Shown here: one piece after another, positions 33,763 to 45,656 of the stretch
How the letters are laid out: each line of letters opens with the position of its first letter
Numbering within the stretch: position 1 is the first letter of the stretch
From: Stromatinia cepivora
Taxonomy: Eukaryota > Ascomycota > Leotiomycetes > Helotiales > Sclerotiniaceae
Direction: 5' to 3'
NCBI GenBank assembly: GCA_014898415.1
Contig: RCTD01000032.1
Coordinates: 310,001 to 374,000, forward strand
DNA: 64,000 nucleotides
Notes under the pieces: model-generated
What the model was told of the DNA's origin: nothing
Seen by the model: the letters and a program-made list of their open reading frames with translations, nothing else
The model's database searches: none
Translations under genes and position numbers: made by a program

Positions 33763-36700
33763 TCAAAAGGAAGAATGTCTGCTGTAGGCCGAGGGCGAAC
33801 GTCTACTATAGTAGATCTGGCCAACCTCAGTAGCACCAATGATAGTTGGTGTGCCTTGTCTTGGTACCTTCTGCTTCGCAAATGATTGAGTTTCAACATC
33901 CCCAATTTCGAGGTTAAAAAGAAGAATTGTCATTGAGTTAGCCGCACACTTCAATCCATGTAGGTCCACATCAGTTGGCTGAAGGTTGTTGTGTGAAGAC
34001 AAGCTTGCTCTCTTGAACATTGCATAAACAATTCCATGATCACGAGATCTGGTTTGACTCACAGGACACAATGGCATCAAAACCCCAAAGTCTAATGAGC
34101 CTTCCTGTTCATGAGTTTCTGATGCCTCATCTTGAGTCCAAATATAGCAGAACTCATTAGTGCGCAAGCCCTTCAAGAAAGCTGTCTTCAAAGATAAGTT
34201 CTTATTAAGCTCAGACTCATAGCCACAAGGAAGACCATAAGATGCCAAGATCTTCAAATCGAGACCATGAGGTCCCAAAAGTTCTGTGTCCGACATGCCA
34301 GGGTATGGACAATCAACTTGAACAGCATATGCCTGATCAAAGCCAAATTGTCTGCCACTGAAGGAGCATGAAAAGGCTGCTTCCGCAATATTTGATCGCG
34401 GAGCATTAGATGTAGTATTCTCATCACCTTGATTAGGCCCGCCAATCCTACTGGAAAAACTAGTCCCAAATGAAGTCGAACTAATTGTTGAGAAGGGTCT
34501 GGTAAGTGATGTGCTGCGTCTTGCAACTTCTGGTTCCAATAGCTCCTGGTGATAGTTGCTTCCCGCCATGCTGTCACCTTCCATATACAATCGACCAAAG
34601 CTGTTATTTAACGAGATGCCACTGGCCGAGGGACCAAGATTGCGATAAACTGTATTTGGAAAGACAAATTTGGGTTGTTTTGGGGTAGTTGGTCCATCAA
34701 GGTCCAACTGGTAATGGCTGTAACTGTCGTCAGAATAGAAAGTATCATTTGGGGTGTTGTTCTGTGGCATGTCCACCGATGTTAGATCGCTCGTAGAATA
34801 TGGACGGCTATCAGTGTCCAATGAGCCTGGAAAGTTTTGGGACTGCGTAGGAGTTAAATATTGGTGAAAGGCCTCTGGGGAATTATGATTAGGAAAAGCG
34901 GACTCCGCAGAGACGCTTCGATAATGTCCTGGCGCGGCCATATATAGAATATCAGAATCACGAATCGAGGATTCATGAGACATGGATATAGAAGTCTCAG
35001 GAGTGTTCAGAAAAACATCTTCATTTGAGAACTCTGATTGCTTCGAAAGCGGAGACGATTGTTTCTGATACTGGAGTCCCATGGGGAAAAAAGCCGGTTG
35101 GGTGACTAGAGGCCATGGTTTCTTTTGAAAGTGGAGTGGATTAGGGACCAAATTGGTTCTCGTATCTCTCTTTGATACAGCAAGAGAACGACGCAAGTCA
35201 GGGTCCGACATACGTTCGCCGTGCAAACAGATATCTTTAACGGATAGAGCTGCAAACTCAGCAAGCTCTCGTCTGTCCACTCGAGAGAATTCAGATCTAG
35301 GTTGTTTGCTGTGAATAGAAAAGACGCCAATTATTTCTCCGGAATCTGAGATCAAAGGTGCTCCAGCGAAGAATCGAATATGAGGGGAGCCAGTGACCCA
35401 AGGATTTCCTGCGAACCGCCAATCCTATATAATCGTTAGCGAGATGTTCGATTCAAAGAACAAATAGAAGAACAAACCTGATGTGTGTCCAGGATGACTA
35501 GGACTTCTTCCGAATAAAGAGCATGGGCTGAAATGCTTGTTGTGCGCTCAAGCTTCATGAGATTGTAACCCACTTCTACTCTCAATATCTCATGCCGTTC
35601 GTCGAAAGCACTGACAGAAGCACAACTGAGGCGAAATCGTTTTGCTGCCGCTCCCATCAAGGCGATAGTTTTCCCACCCAACTCCGGAGTCCAGGGCGCA
35701 TCGATGGAATAATGCTTCGCGATTCTGCTTTCTTCATCATGTGGATACATTGCTGGCAAGTAACTAAAATGCATACTGCGTGGAGGTGGAGCAGGGGGCT
35801 TCGAGATGTTGAAAGAGCCCTAGAAATATGTCAGCTCAATCATTCAGATGTAGACATTTGCATTATCATCCATGCAAAGTCAAACAACGGAAAGTAATTA
35901 CTTACCGAAGAATAAGACATGATGTAATTGGCCCATTCAGCAATAGCAGCATTATCACCAGCAGGTGCTGATGCTACAGCAATGAATTCATGTTGCTCTT
36001 CAGGGTCCGTAATGACATTAAATTCTTCAGAAGGCTCATTGTAAAATGATGATGAATCAACTGGTGCTGATTGCTCCTCATCACCATCAGTGGTAGTTTG
36101 CCAATCAGACTCTGAGGCCTCAGAAAGTGATTCAGTCAGTCTGGCGACAGCTCTGGCTCTGGCTCTTCCGATTTGTGTGTTTCCAATTGGGCTTGATGTC
36201 ATTCTATGAAGTGCATTTGGCTCTCTCCGAGGAACAAGTCTTTGCCCTGGCATAGGACGAATAAAATCTGGAGGTGGCAAAGTGCCCATTTCATCCAATG
36301 GATCAAAAGGTTCTGGCTCCATTTCCACCGGAGGGTCTTCACTGCGACTGTATAATGTCTTCCCTCGACTTGGAAGATCCTCGCTACTCCTTACACCGTC
36401 GGACCTCGAATCCTTTTTGAAAAGTCGAAAAAAGCCACCTGACTTCTTTGTACCTGTTGAAATATCACTGAGACCAGTGTGAAAGTTGCTGCTGTCAAAT
36501 GAACCTGTTGTTTGCAATGATGGAGTTGAGGGTAATTGAGGACTTTGGGGAAATTGATGAACTTGAGCATTAACAAATCCACCAAATCCGCTTGATTGTG
36601 AGGCTGGTGTTGATTGTGTTTGGAAGGAACCTGGGGTGGGAGATCCTGGTATTGTTGCACCTCTTGCATGAGACTTTGGCTTCTTTGGCCTTGGAATCGC

Positions 36701-37020
36701 TTGATCTATTTAAGTTAGAATTCAGAAGATCTTCAAAGAAGGATTCTGCAGGAATATTAAAAGAAAGAGAAGTTGAAATAAGTCAAGCGAATTTGACAGA
36801 GCATTGATGGAATTCGTGAGGGGCTGTGTGCTCAAGGATTTTGGTGGAGATGGTGATTGGAATTGTAAAGGGAGAAGAAATGTAAAAGTGTGTTGCTCCA
36901 GCCAAAGAACATTGCGGCATGGATAAAACACAGGTATTATTAGCAAGTGATAACAGATATCACAACCATATTGTATGATAACAGAGAATACTTACATGTC
37001 ATTGGACCAACTCCCAACAT
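33763..37020 (-). CDS. Large GAF-domain protein, possible signalling regulator
   Basis: Four exons on the minus strand: 37020-36996, 36705-35906, 35819-35478 and 35424-33763. Introns are 290, 86, 53 nt; all phases join to give 942 residues. Exon 1 is tiny (25 nt, MLGVGPMT) and its join to exon 2 is the least certain part, supported by a GTAAGT donor, a CTAAC branch and a matching phase. Residues 10-270 are Ser/Pro-rich and look disordered, with a basic-hydrophobic patch KKSGGFFRLFKKDS. A GAF domain spans about residues 310-445 (TIALMGAAAKRFRLSCASVSAF, then WRFAGNPWVTGSPHIRFFAGAPL, SGEIIGVFSIHS). The long C-terminal part has further conserved-looking blocks but no domain I can name. GAF folds bind small ligands or mediate dimers; the ligand here is unknown. 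No kinase or cyclase domain is fused. Confidence 0.8.
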
Positions 37021-40000
37021 CTTGTCAGTATCTTAAGTGAGGTAACTTTTAGATGGTGAATCTGCAAGTGTTAGTTGTCCAGTCCAGTGACCACACATCT
37101 GGAGATACCGAAGAGCGAGTATCCTATTTGGTATATGAACGTACGATGAATATGAAACGTGGACTTTCAGTCAGATTTGTTGGAGATTCGCATTGAGTTT
37201 CGACTTTCTCAAGGCCAGCGGATCGTAGTAGAGCTACAAAATTAAATGACCACCGATAGTTTCCGCAATACTGCTGAATTCATGCGTTAATTCAATGAAA
37301 CAATGTCATAGTAGGAATGAAGTGCGACTTACTGCCGTATGGCTAAGAACAAGACCAACCTTAACCAACTCTTAAACGGCTTCGAGAACTGTGCAAGATT
37401 ATGATTGGATATCGTTTTGCAAAAAGTTATGATAAAACTCCACTCTGTCACCGAAAACTTGTTCAAATCAACAATTGGATATCAGAAGCTGTAGAATAGT
37501 TGTTTGATAGAGGAAGAAAGATTGAAGTTTGGAATCAAGAAGTTTCAAGTTTAAAAGCAGGAGATTGCCTCAAACGCTAACGCCGATAGCGGTGCAAGAA
37601 AGTGAATGTCGGAATATTGCTGTTGAAAGGTTTGAAAAAGAAAGTGGCTTAAATTTCTCTGAAAATCTTCACTTCGTGGTGACTGGCTTCTCAATAGGGA
37701 ATGACTTTGAATGAAAGTGGTTGAAAGAGAAAATGAGCGACGGTAATCAAGTCAAGGGAGAAGGTCCTGAATTTTTATTAGTAATGCGTTTGGATGTATT
37801 GTAACAGGATGCACCCATCCAAATAGTAGAATAAGAAACACATACACTGTTGTCCGAACAAATTATAGAGAATTATAATTAAGACAACAGAATGATAGAA
37901 TGATAGGATCATGGTATTAAAGTAATTGGGGTGTGGACATTTCAAGGAATGCTTACCATCAATGAACTTGACTTCTCAACAATGATAATATCAACGACTT
38001 TTTATACAAGAGTTCTTCAGAATATGATTGTGAAAGTCCTCAAGTTGAAGGAGGTAAACAAGCAGGGTTGCTATGGTGTATGGTGGTGTTCTTGTCTGAA
38101 AGAGTAGGGGAGCAGCTCGGGTTTGGGAAATCTTTGAGGGAAATCTTTGAGGCCGAGCTTGTAGAGGTTTGGAAAATGAAAGATTCAATCTTCCCTTAAG
38201 CATCCAATTGATCCAGTTGATTGTGTTGAAGTTTCAAGTTCGAAAATTTCCGGGCCTGCCCAGTTGCCTTTGAAAAAATATCTCCCAGACGCACTAACTT
38301 TCTCCAACCAGAAGTCAAAGCAACCATCTAACACAGTCACTGAGTAGAGGAAGTGAACTCAATATCTCTCCAATCCTAATCTATGGAACCATAGAAGACT
38401 AGTGATTCCTGAAAAGGCTCTGAGGGGAAATCGTGATGATTCAAGTATCCAGACAAGAGAAATTTTTGGTATGAATGTTGATCGGACCCTGTTCCAGTTT
38501 TGCTCAGCTGAATGCATGGAAAATGCAGGTTCCTAATCCGTTTCTTGGAATAAGCAAAATAGAACAATATGATGCTCCTTTGGAAGTTCGAGGTGCGGAA
38601 TCGAGTGCGACGCCGTTTATTTCCTAATTCAAGAGTCTGACTGCAGTGATACTAAGTCTTCTGAGAGTTGTCGGCCGCTATTTGTTGCTGCATAATGTAT
38701 TTAGTACCAGCAGTGTAATGTGGGAAGGACTGTGAGGGGTGATTTGGAGTAACGTGGGGTTATGGAAATGTTGTGCATACAAGATGGTACAAAGTACACA
38801 TAAGTGTTTTGAGGGAAATTTCATGAAAAGATTGATGAGATTGATGAAGGTTGAAGTATCCAGTATCGAGTACAGAAAGGGGGTTATTTTGATGAGATTG
38901 AATGTAGGTAATTAGGAGGACTCTTGAGTAGGTGTCGAAATGAATGTGAAAGTCCGATGCGAATGAAAGTTGATGAAGGGGAATGGAAGAACAAGAAGAA
39001 GAAGCAACGAGCACAAGAGCGATACGATGATTAAGAATGGAGCAAGTGAGACTTCTTTCTTTCTGTATTTCATGAATACGGCCGAGAATACTAGGTAGTA
39101 TGGATGTAAAGACTGGTTTTTATTTACTCTGTGATTCTTATGGTCGATAAATGGAAGGAACCCCTATCATCGTGACTTCTTCATTTATGAGTCGCCACGA
39201 TAATAGATCATAGATGAGCATCAAATTCAGAGATTCAGAGATTCAGATCTCAGATATCACCCCGAAACCTTAAATTCTCATGTTATTTCGATCAACTATG
39301 TTTCTTCCTTTATTTCTCCTTATTCAAGCTTTTCTGTCAATACGATTAAGAGTACTGTAGTACTATATATAAGGAAAGACAACGAGAAACCCTCGTGTGA
39401 AAGGGTTGTCACTGACATATTGAGGCTGGAGGGCTGGAGTTGAGTGCATGCTCTTTTGTATCCCTTACCTCGGGGATCTTCTCGACCAGCCCCATACCAA
39501 TACTTTGATCTGAATTGTAGGCTGTAGCTCGGACTGATCATTTTCGATATTCACTTATTTGGGGTAGATTAAACCATGTCTCAAGATATACCTTGGTACT
39601 CTAATTGCTGAAAATTGAATTGGTGACAAGCTTTAAGATGTGAGATGTGTAGTGAGTGGTGGAGTGAGTGGTGCTTCGTTTGGCTAAAACCAATGAATCC
39701 AATTAGTTAATCTAGATCCATATTTACTAATCAATTTCATCCAATTATGTTGACAGCTGAAAGATCCATGATTGTGGTAAGGTTAGGTAAGTCCTACTTT
39801 ACTCCGTACAAAAAAGATGTCTTGTCTTGGCAATTGGATTGGATCTGCGGCTTCCATTTTACGATAATGTGCCTCTAGAAAATACCCAACCTTAACGTCC
39901 AGCTTCCACCGCTCCTTCTGTACAACTTCTGTAAAAACTCTTTCGTATGGTATGGTATCTGTTGATCCAATCGCTATATTTTCATTTAGAACTAGGTTAT

Positions 40001-40878
40001 TAGCTTTTGAATCGTTTGGTTAAGTCTTCTTTCCATCTAGGTAGCTTATCGATTGTTTCCTTCTGTATATGTCTCACGGTAGTTTGACAACTCACATTGT
40101 GACCCTCATCAAGCTGTATATGGCTGGATCCTATTTTATTTCGAGATTGATAAATGCGTCATCGCTCCTCTTTCCTTTCCCCTCTCGTTCGCATCAATAA
40201 TGTCGACTTGCGCCGGATACTGTACAATAGCAATTTATGCATAATCTGCATTTCGGTCTCGAGTCTTCCATGGAACGGAACGGACGTTGTGTTATTCAAG
40301 CTGCAAGAAATCTTCCGAGGCAAGCTTTACTCGACACTACTTCGGAGGTCACCGAATAAACAGCTGGTTTTTATCAAGAATTGTTTCCGTGTCATGTCGT
40401 GTTTCCTCCAAGTTGCCGTTTCATTCTTTGTTCTTCATTCAGCAAATTCTTTGGTTTCATACTTACCCCCTTTCATTTTGTCAGCTGGCACAACAACAGT
40501 CAAACTCTTTCATGGCCATGCTTACAACCTGCAGGAAGAAAAAGCAGAAGATCCACTACATATTAATGGAATCCACCTTGTGTTTGCACTTTCACAATAG
40601 GGCTCACACAAACATCAGCCCTCCCATACAAAATATTTCTCTCAAACCTCCGATGATCGCCCATCACCTGTACAACTGAATTTACCTGGACATACAATAC
40701 CCCTCTAGTACCTGCATCCAGCCGTCTATCGGGCTCTTCAACCAGTTTGAAGGCATCTGCAATGAACCGGTATCAATCATGTGCCAGAGCAGCCTCACAC
40801 CACTTCATGAACCATGATTTTCACAAGTAAACACCACACAATGTTTCAGATGACTGTGAAAAGTTTCACACATCATAG

Positions 40879-41001
40879 GTTTCCATGATGTCTATGTCCA
40901 TTCATGAACTTTATTTCAGAAAGTCTGAACATCATAATCATAGGGCAGAGATGTTTCCATGATGTCTATGTCTATGTCCATTCATGAACTTTGTTTCAGA
41001 A
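40879..41001. repeat. Duplicated block of about 45 bp
   Basis: The block beginning TTTCCATGATGTCTATGTCC and ending TTTCAGAAA occurs at 40880-40922 and again at 40953-41001. The second copy has an extra TCTATG hexamer and one base change. About 30 bp separate the copies. Confidence 0.9.
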
Positions 41002-41466
41002 ATTGATGTGTATCATCACCACACCATGATCCCTACCTACCTATCTACCTTGGTACCCCAAATCAGGGATTTACATCAACCTCGTTGATTAGTGGATCAA
41101 AATGAGTTTACTGGTACATTACAATAATTAATTTGAAAGAATCCTGAATAGCACCTCAATCCATTATTTAAGATGCATACACTACTGCACACATGTACTA
41201 GAATTAGGTAGGCTGTTCAAGGCAAAAAATATTTATTTTGCATATTGACCTCTTTCTTTAGGCTATAATGTTTGGTTTCTTTCCATGAGAATTGCAAAGT
41301 TTACACCTCTAAAAATGGACTACCAGTGGAATTTGATCTCTGCAACTGATATAAGCCTGTCCACACATGCGATATCCTGGGCTTTCTTATTCCAGATTTC
41401 TATCCTCTCTCATTTGTTCATGCATTCGTAAGCCTATAGTTGGATGACTATATGGGTCCGATTCTT

Positions 41467-41530
41467 CCTTCCCTCCTTCCCTCCTTCCCTCCTTCCCTCC
41501 TTCCCTCCTTCCCTCCTTCCCTCCTTCCCT
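41467..41530. repeat. 8-bp CCTTCCCT array
   Basis: Eight perfect tandem copies forming a pure polypyrimidine tract on the plus strand. Confidence 0.95.
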
Positions 41531-42002
41531 CCTACTTTCACTACCTCTCAATCTTCAAAATCATACAAGATCAGGTGCATCAAGAAAACCCTTATCCTAA
41601 TCCTCAGACCTTCAGAAACCCAGAAGTGAATAATCACAATATTTCATCCTCAAATCTTCAAGCTCACCTTTTTTTTTGTCTCTACAATAACCAATCAACA
41701 ATTCAGACGAAACAAATCTACACTAAGTCAAAACTTTGATTGAGTGAGGAGAAAAGAAAAATCAGACCACATTTCGTTCACCTCGGAAGTTATTAAATTA
41801 CTTATCCATGTCCATGGACTTATGATTTATATGGAGTTCCCAGGCTTTGGTTTTTCTGGTTTGTTTGGGTTTATTTGAAGGTGCTGAAGTGCATTTGATA
41901 TTGGATGGATGTTGGATGTGAATGCATTCTGAATCTAAATGATTTCTATTGGAATGGATGAAAATACTGGTAACAAAATGGGAATAGGGGTGGTGATTAA
42001 TC

Positions 42003-42031
42003 GATAGATAGATAGATAGATAAATAGATAG
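42003..42031. repeat. GATA tetranucleotide repeat
   Basis: Tandem GATA units with one AATA variant. Confidence 0.85.
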
Positions 42032-42690
42032 TATATCAAATATACCGCACTGAGCAAGGACCTTAAAAGGGAAAATAATTTAAGATTATTTCGTTTGAAT
42101 GATATGTTTATTTATTCTTCTGATGTTTATGTTTATATTTATATTTGTGTTTGTGTTTTTTGGTGATGAGATGGGATGGGGTGTGGTAAAAGGGGATGGG
42201 ATGGGATGAGGTGAAGGAAAGGATTCCTTATTGTATTGAAGAGTTCAGTGAGTGGATGAATGAGTGAATGAGTGAGTTATATATAGATAATGTCAGTAGA
42301 AGAAGAAGACCTTGGGAAGAAGGATGAGTTTTCCATAGGTATATTTGAGTAGAAAGATGAGTAAGTGAATATTGATATGGAGATTGATTCTACTGTAATG
42401 GAATGAATGGAATGCATGTTTTACACTTTTGCTTTGCTTTGCTTTGCTACCTATGCTATGCTATGATATGATATGATGTGATGTGATGTGATTCATGTAG
42501 TCTGGTTGTAGAATAGTATAGTGAAATGGAACATTTGCTTTCCATGTATATACTAGGTACATCTTTCTATACCGATATACCCGTTTGTTCAGTTTACCTA
42601 TGACATCTTCCATCTTCCCTCACACCTCCCCACACCTATGCTCATGATCCATTCCTCAGCAAGCCCCATCTTCATCTTCATCCCTAACCC

Positions 42691-45058
42691 CTACTTAACG
42701 GCAATAAACCCGATTCCATTTCTCGCCTGATCCGCCGCCCTATTCAAAGCCTGTTCTTCCACATCCGTCCATTTAACACTCAACTTATCCCATTTAATTG
42801 TCTTATACTCATGTTGAAACTGTTGTTTCATTTTTTGATATCTGACCATTTCTTTTGGATCGCCTGATCCGCTGTAGATGATGAATGCTGTGCAAGGGGG
42901 AAGCGATTCGTAAATTTTGTGGATGCGCTGGGTGAGAGCCAGGGTTGCGGATGCGAAGGGGTCGGAGGGGTGGGAGAGTGTGATCGGGTTTGTTTGTGGT
43001 GGCTCGGTGCTTGTAGTGGTTGACGATTCCGAATTCTTTGGAACACTGTTATCCTCCATGGCGTTTTGCTTAGTAGCAATGTTGGATTCGGAGGTGTCGA
43101 ATGCTGGGTTAGAGTTTGACTCCTCCATGTCAGTATCTACCTTCATGTTTTCGCCGGTTTCAGTAGCTGTGACATTATCCGCCTCTACCGCTGTGACTTT
43201 TGAATCTAGAGCACGAGGAAGTCTTTGGTTGTTCCATCCCTTTAGATCCTCCAACTCTCTAAATCTCCCCCAGACAAAATCTACGCCACCACCAGGAATC
43301 TCCTTCCCATCAGGATCCCCATTTGTAGCTCGAATGACACCTTCCATGATTTGTTCATCACTTTGGCATCCAATTGAGAAAGTTGCAGCACCACCAGGAC
43401 CCTTTTTTGGATCACCCCAATCAATAGCGGCTGACGATTTACCATCCGTAAAATCTGGTATGGCTGATCCTCCTTGGCTCTTATATCTAACGCCTGCTCG
43501 AGCTAATCGCTTGAAGATGTTCTCACCTTGTGAATCATTTGCTCCCCAGTCAGATCCCTTCTCACACTTGAGCTTTACGAGATCAAGACAAGTTCTTGCG
43601 TCCTCGGTCGAGTCATGACCGGTTGCTCCATGTCCCTTTTGTATCGCTTTACCAAGATACTTTTGTGCAAGCCATTTTAAGGAGGATTTGAGTGGTGGAC
43701 CACGAGGATGAGGATATATAACAGCGGTATCGATAATATATGGATGCGTAAGTTTGAGGGCTTTAAGATCAGAGTCGAGAGAATGACCGATCAAGATCGA
43801 CCGTGAGTGAAATATTTTGACTAGTCTCTTCTGTATTTCTTGTAATGTTGTTGTGACTGGAGCAAGCATTGCTTCGGTGATACCAGAATATCTACAAACC
43901 GTTAGCAATATAATCAAACGAAGAAATAAAAACTTACTGAGTGAGATAATCAATGATTGGCTTCTCAGGTTTTACAAGCTCATCAAGTACAACTGATCCA
44001 TCCCAACTAACGATACTTATGCGCGTGAGTGAGAACTCATTCTTGTCAGTCATACACATTTCACAATCCATGGCGAAAATCTCTCTGCCAGCTGTCAAAC
44101 TTCCTTGCTCAATCTCAGTATCTGGGACCGATCCTTCATCAAAATTGTTGACTTTTGTATCTACCCATCCATGAGCCTCGTCGACCTCCCAAGTCTTTCG
44201 CTGCTCTGCCAAGTTATTTTTATCGATTACGTCGTTATAGGATGCGGGATGAAGGGTATAACCATTTTCTTGGAGGTCTTCCGGCGATGTGAGGAATTGA
44301 GTTATTGGCGTGCGGTTGTTCTGCCAGCCATTAGGTTCTCTAGCTTTCTTGGGACCTTTCCCATTGTTATTCTTGTTTTCTTGGCTTTTAGTTACAGGTG
44401 CTGTTAGCATAGCATGTAAAGGAGAATGCATCTTTGCATATTTCTTGTCTCCTGGTGTTTTGACTGGCCATATATACTCAAACATATCCGCAAACAACTT
44501 TAGATTCCCAGGCAAAGCTTCAGACTTCAGCTTGCGGGGCAAATATTCATCCGGGGAATATCGACGCGCATCAGAAGCAGGTTTAGTACCGAACATAGAT
44601 TCTTCAAGTCCAGGGACCATAAGTACGACAACTTTTCGAAATTGTGGTCGATGGCGAACAGAAACAAACTGAGGGGCCATGCCATCAGCAAGAAGATAAA
44701 GGACTAGACATTGCAAATCTCCAATCTTGATTTGTCCTGACAGCCTAGACTCTTTTGCTGCGAAAGTAATAGCAGGATAATTTCCATTTCCAGCCTTTGG
44801 TATCCTCTTGGCTTTCTTTTTTGGTCGTCTCTCTACTGTTTGCCATTCTTGCGAAGAAGGTTTCTCACCAAGATCTTCTTTAGCTGAAGAGTTTGTAGAT
44901 GTCAGGTTGAATTTTGGTAAATCTGGTTGACGAAGTTCTGATGATACTTGTTCCATAACAACTGAATTGGATTCTTCTTCTTCCTCATGCTTGCGCTTCT
45001 TAGAATTGATATCACCGGCGGATTGCTGGGATACAGCGGGAAGGTCTGCGACAGTCAT
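42691..45058 (-). CDS. RNA exonuclease of the Rex1/Rnh70 type (DEDDh)
   Basis: Two exons, 45058-43938 and 43891-42691, with a 46-nt intron (GTAAGT donor, CTACAAACCGTT side acceptor TAG). The phase joins to give 773 residues. The N terminus has a Lys-rich nuclear-localisation-like segment (KKRKHEEEEE; RRPKKKAKR). The exonuclease domain starts at FAMDCEMC (D at about 331), followed by SIVSWDG, then HSLDSDLKAL, DTAVIYPHPRG, SLKWLAQKYLGKAIQKG and HDSTEDARTCLDLVK, which together supply the D-E-D-D-h catalytic set. A C-terminal extension of about 250 residues contains an acidic low-complexity tract and a final conserved-looking block (FIIYSGSGDPKEM...). The yeast relative trims 3' ends of 5S rRNA, tRNA and 5.8S precursors in the nucleus. 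It is transcribed divergently from the Mis18-like gene. Confidence 0.9.
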
Positions 45059-45656
45059 TTTTGAGGATTGTCGTAGTTGAATATGTTTGTCGCATTCGCA
45101 AGATTTTGGATAACTTTATTGATTCCAATCGGGCGGTGAGTGGCAGAAATGACTCGCTTTACCTAATACAGGAAAGCTTATTTCCCGCACTTAAACATTA
45201 AGACTTATCCCCAGCTCAGCACGCCCAGTCTGAATCTGCATTCTAAATTCACTTACGGGGGAAAAAAGCAGATATCTAGATATCTTATGAAGCTGTTTAT
45301 TACATCGGCTTTGTTACATCCATTATCACCATTTTTATTATTCTCTTCAATATGTTTGTGCGGGCAAAGTCGATTGAACAGTACTGTACCATATTAGAGA
45401 AGAAACACGAAAAAACGCGACCGCGCGAATTTAGCTGTAGTTCTACCGTTACGGCAGTTGGTTGATTCATCGATATAAATTTCCATCCATTTTAGTTCAA
45501 ATTATATTCTGTCATTCAATGACTGTAAACTCAATATCTTGTAAGTCAATTTTCGCCTGGCAACATCAACAAGTTCTTCTCGTTTTCAAGACCTCTCGCC
45601 TTCTCAAACATATCCTTGCACGAAATCTTGACCCGGATCAGTATACAGCATCTAAG
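45059..45656. promoter_or_regulatory. Divergent promoter between the Rex1-type and Mis18-like genes
   Basis: About 600 bp separate two outward-reading starts, so both promoters must lie here. In-frame codons upstream of the chosen Mis18-like ATG extend back to 45462, but the ATG at 45657 is followed at once by the zinc-binding domain. No specific operator was identified. Confidence 0.5.

Larger units (their letters stand above)
37021..42690. other. Gene-poor spacer of 5.7 kb
   Basis: No gene supported. The part next to the GAF gene (37.0-39.0 kb) may be its promoter or long leader. A 148-codon plus-strand frame (40154-40600) shows no domain. It contains a duplicated 45-bp block near 40.9 kb, an 8-bp array at 41.47 kb, GATA repeats at 42003-42031, and GGGAT-, GCTTT- and TGATG-type microrepeats to 42.5 kb. 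Confidence 0.5.

Noticed and set aside
33441..33905. 155-codon minus-strand frame overlapping the 3' end of the GAF gene
   Set aside because: Out of frame with the GAF protein, no ATG in good context, no domain; likely 3' untranslated region.
40154..40600. 148-codon plus-strand frame in the 5.7-kb spacer
   Set aside because: No domain, no splice or promoter support, and composition like the surrounding DNA.
42917..43618. 233-codon plus-strand frame across the exonuclease gene
   Set aside because: It is the mirror of the well-supported Rex1-type coding exon on the minus strand.
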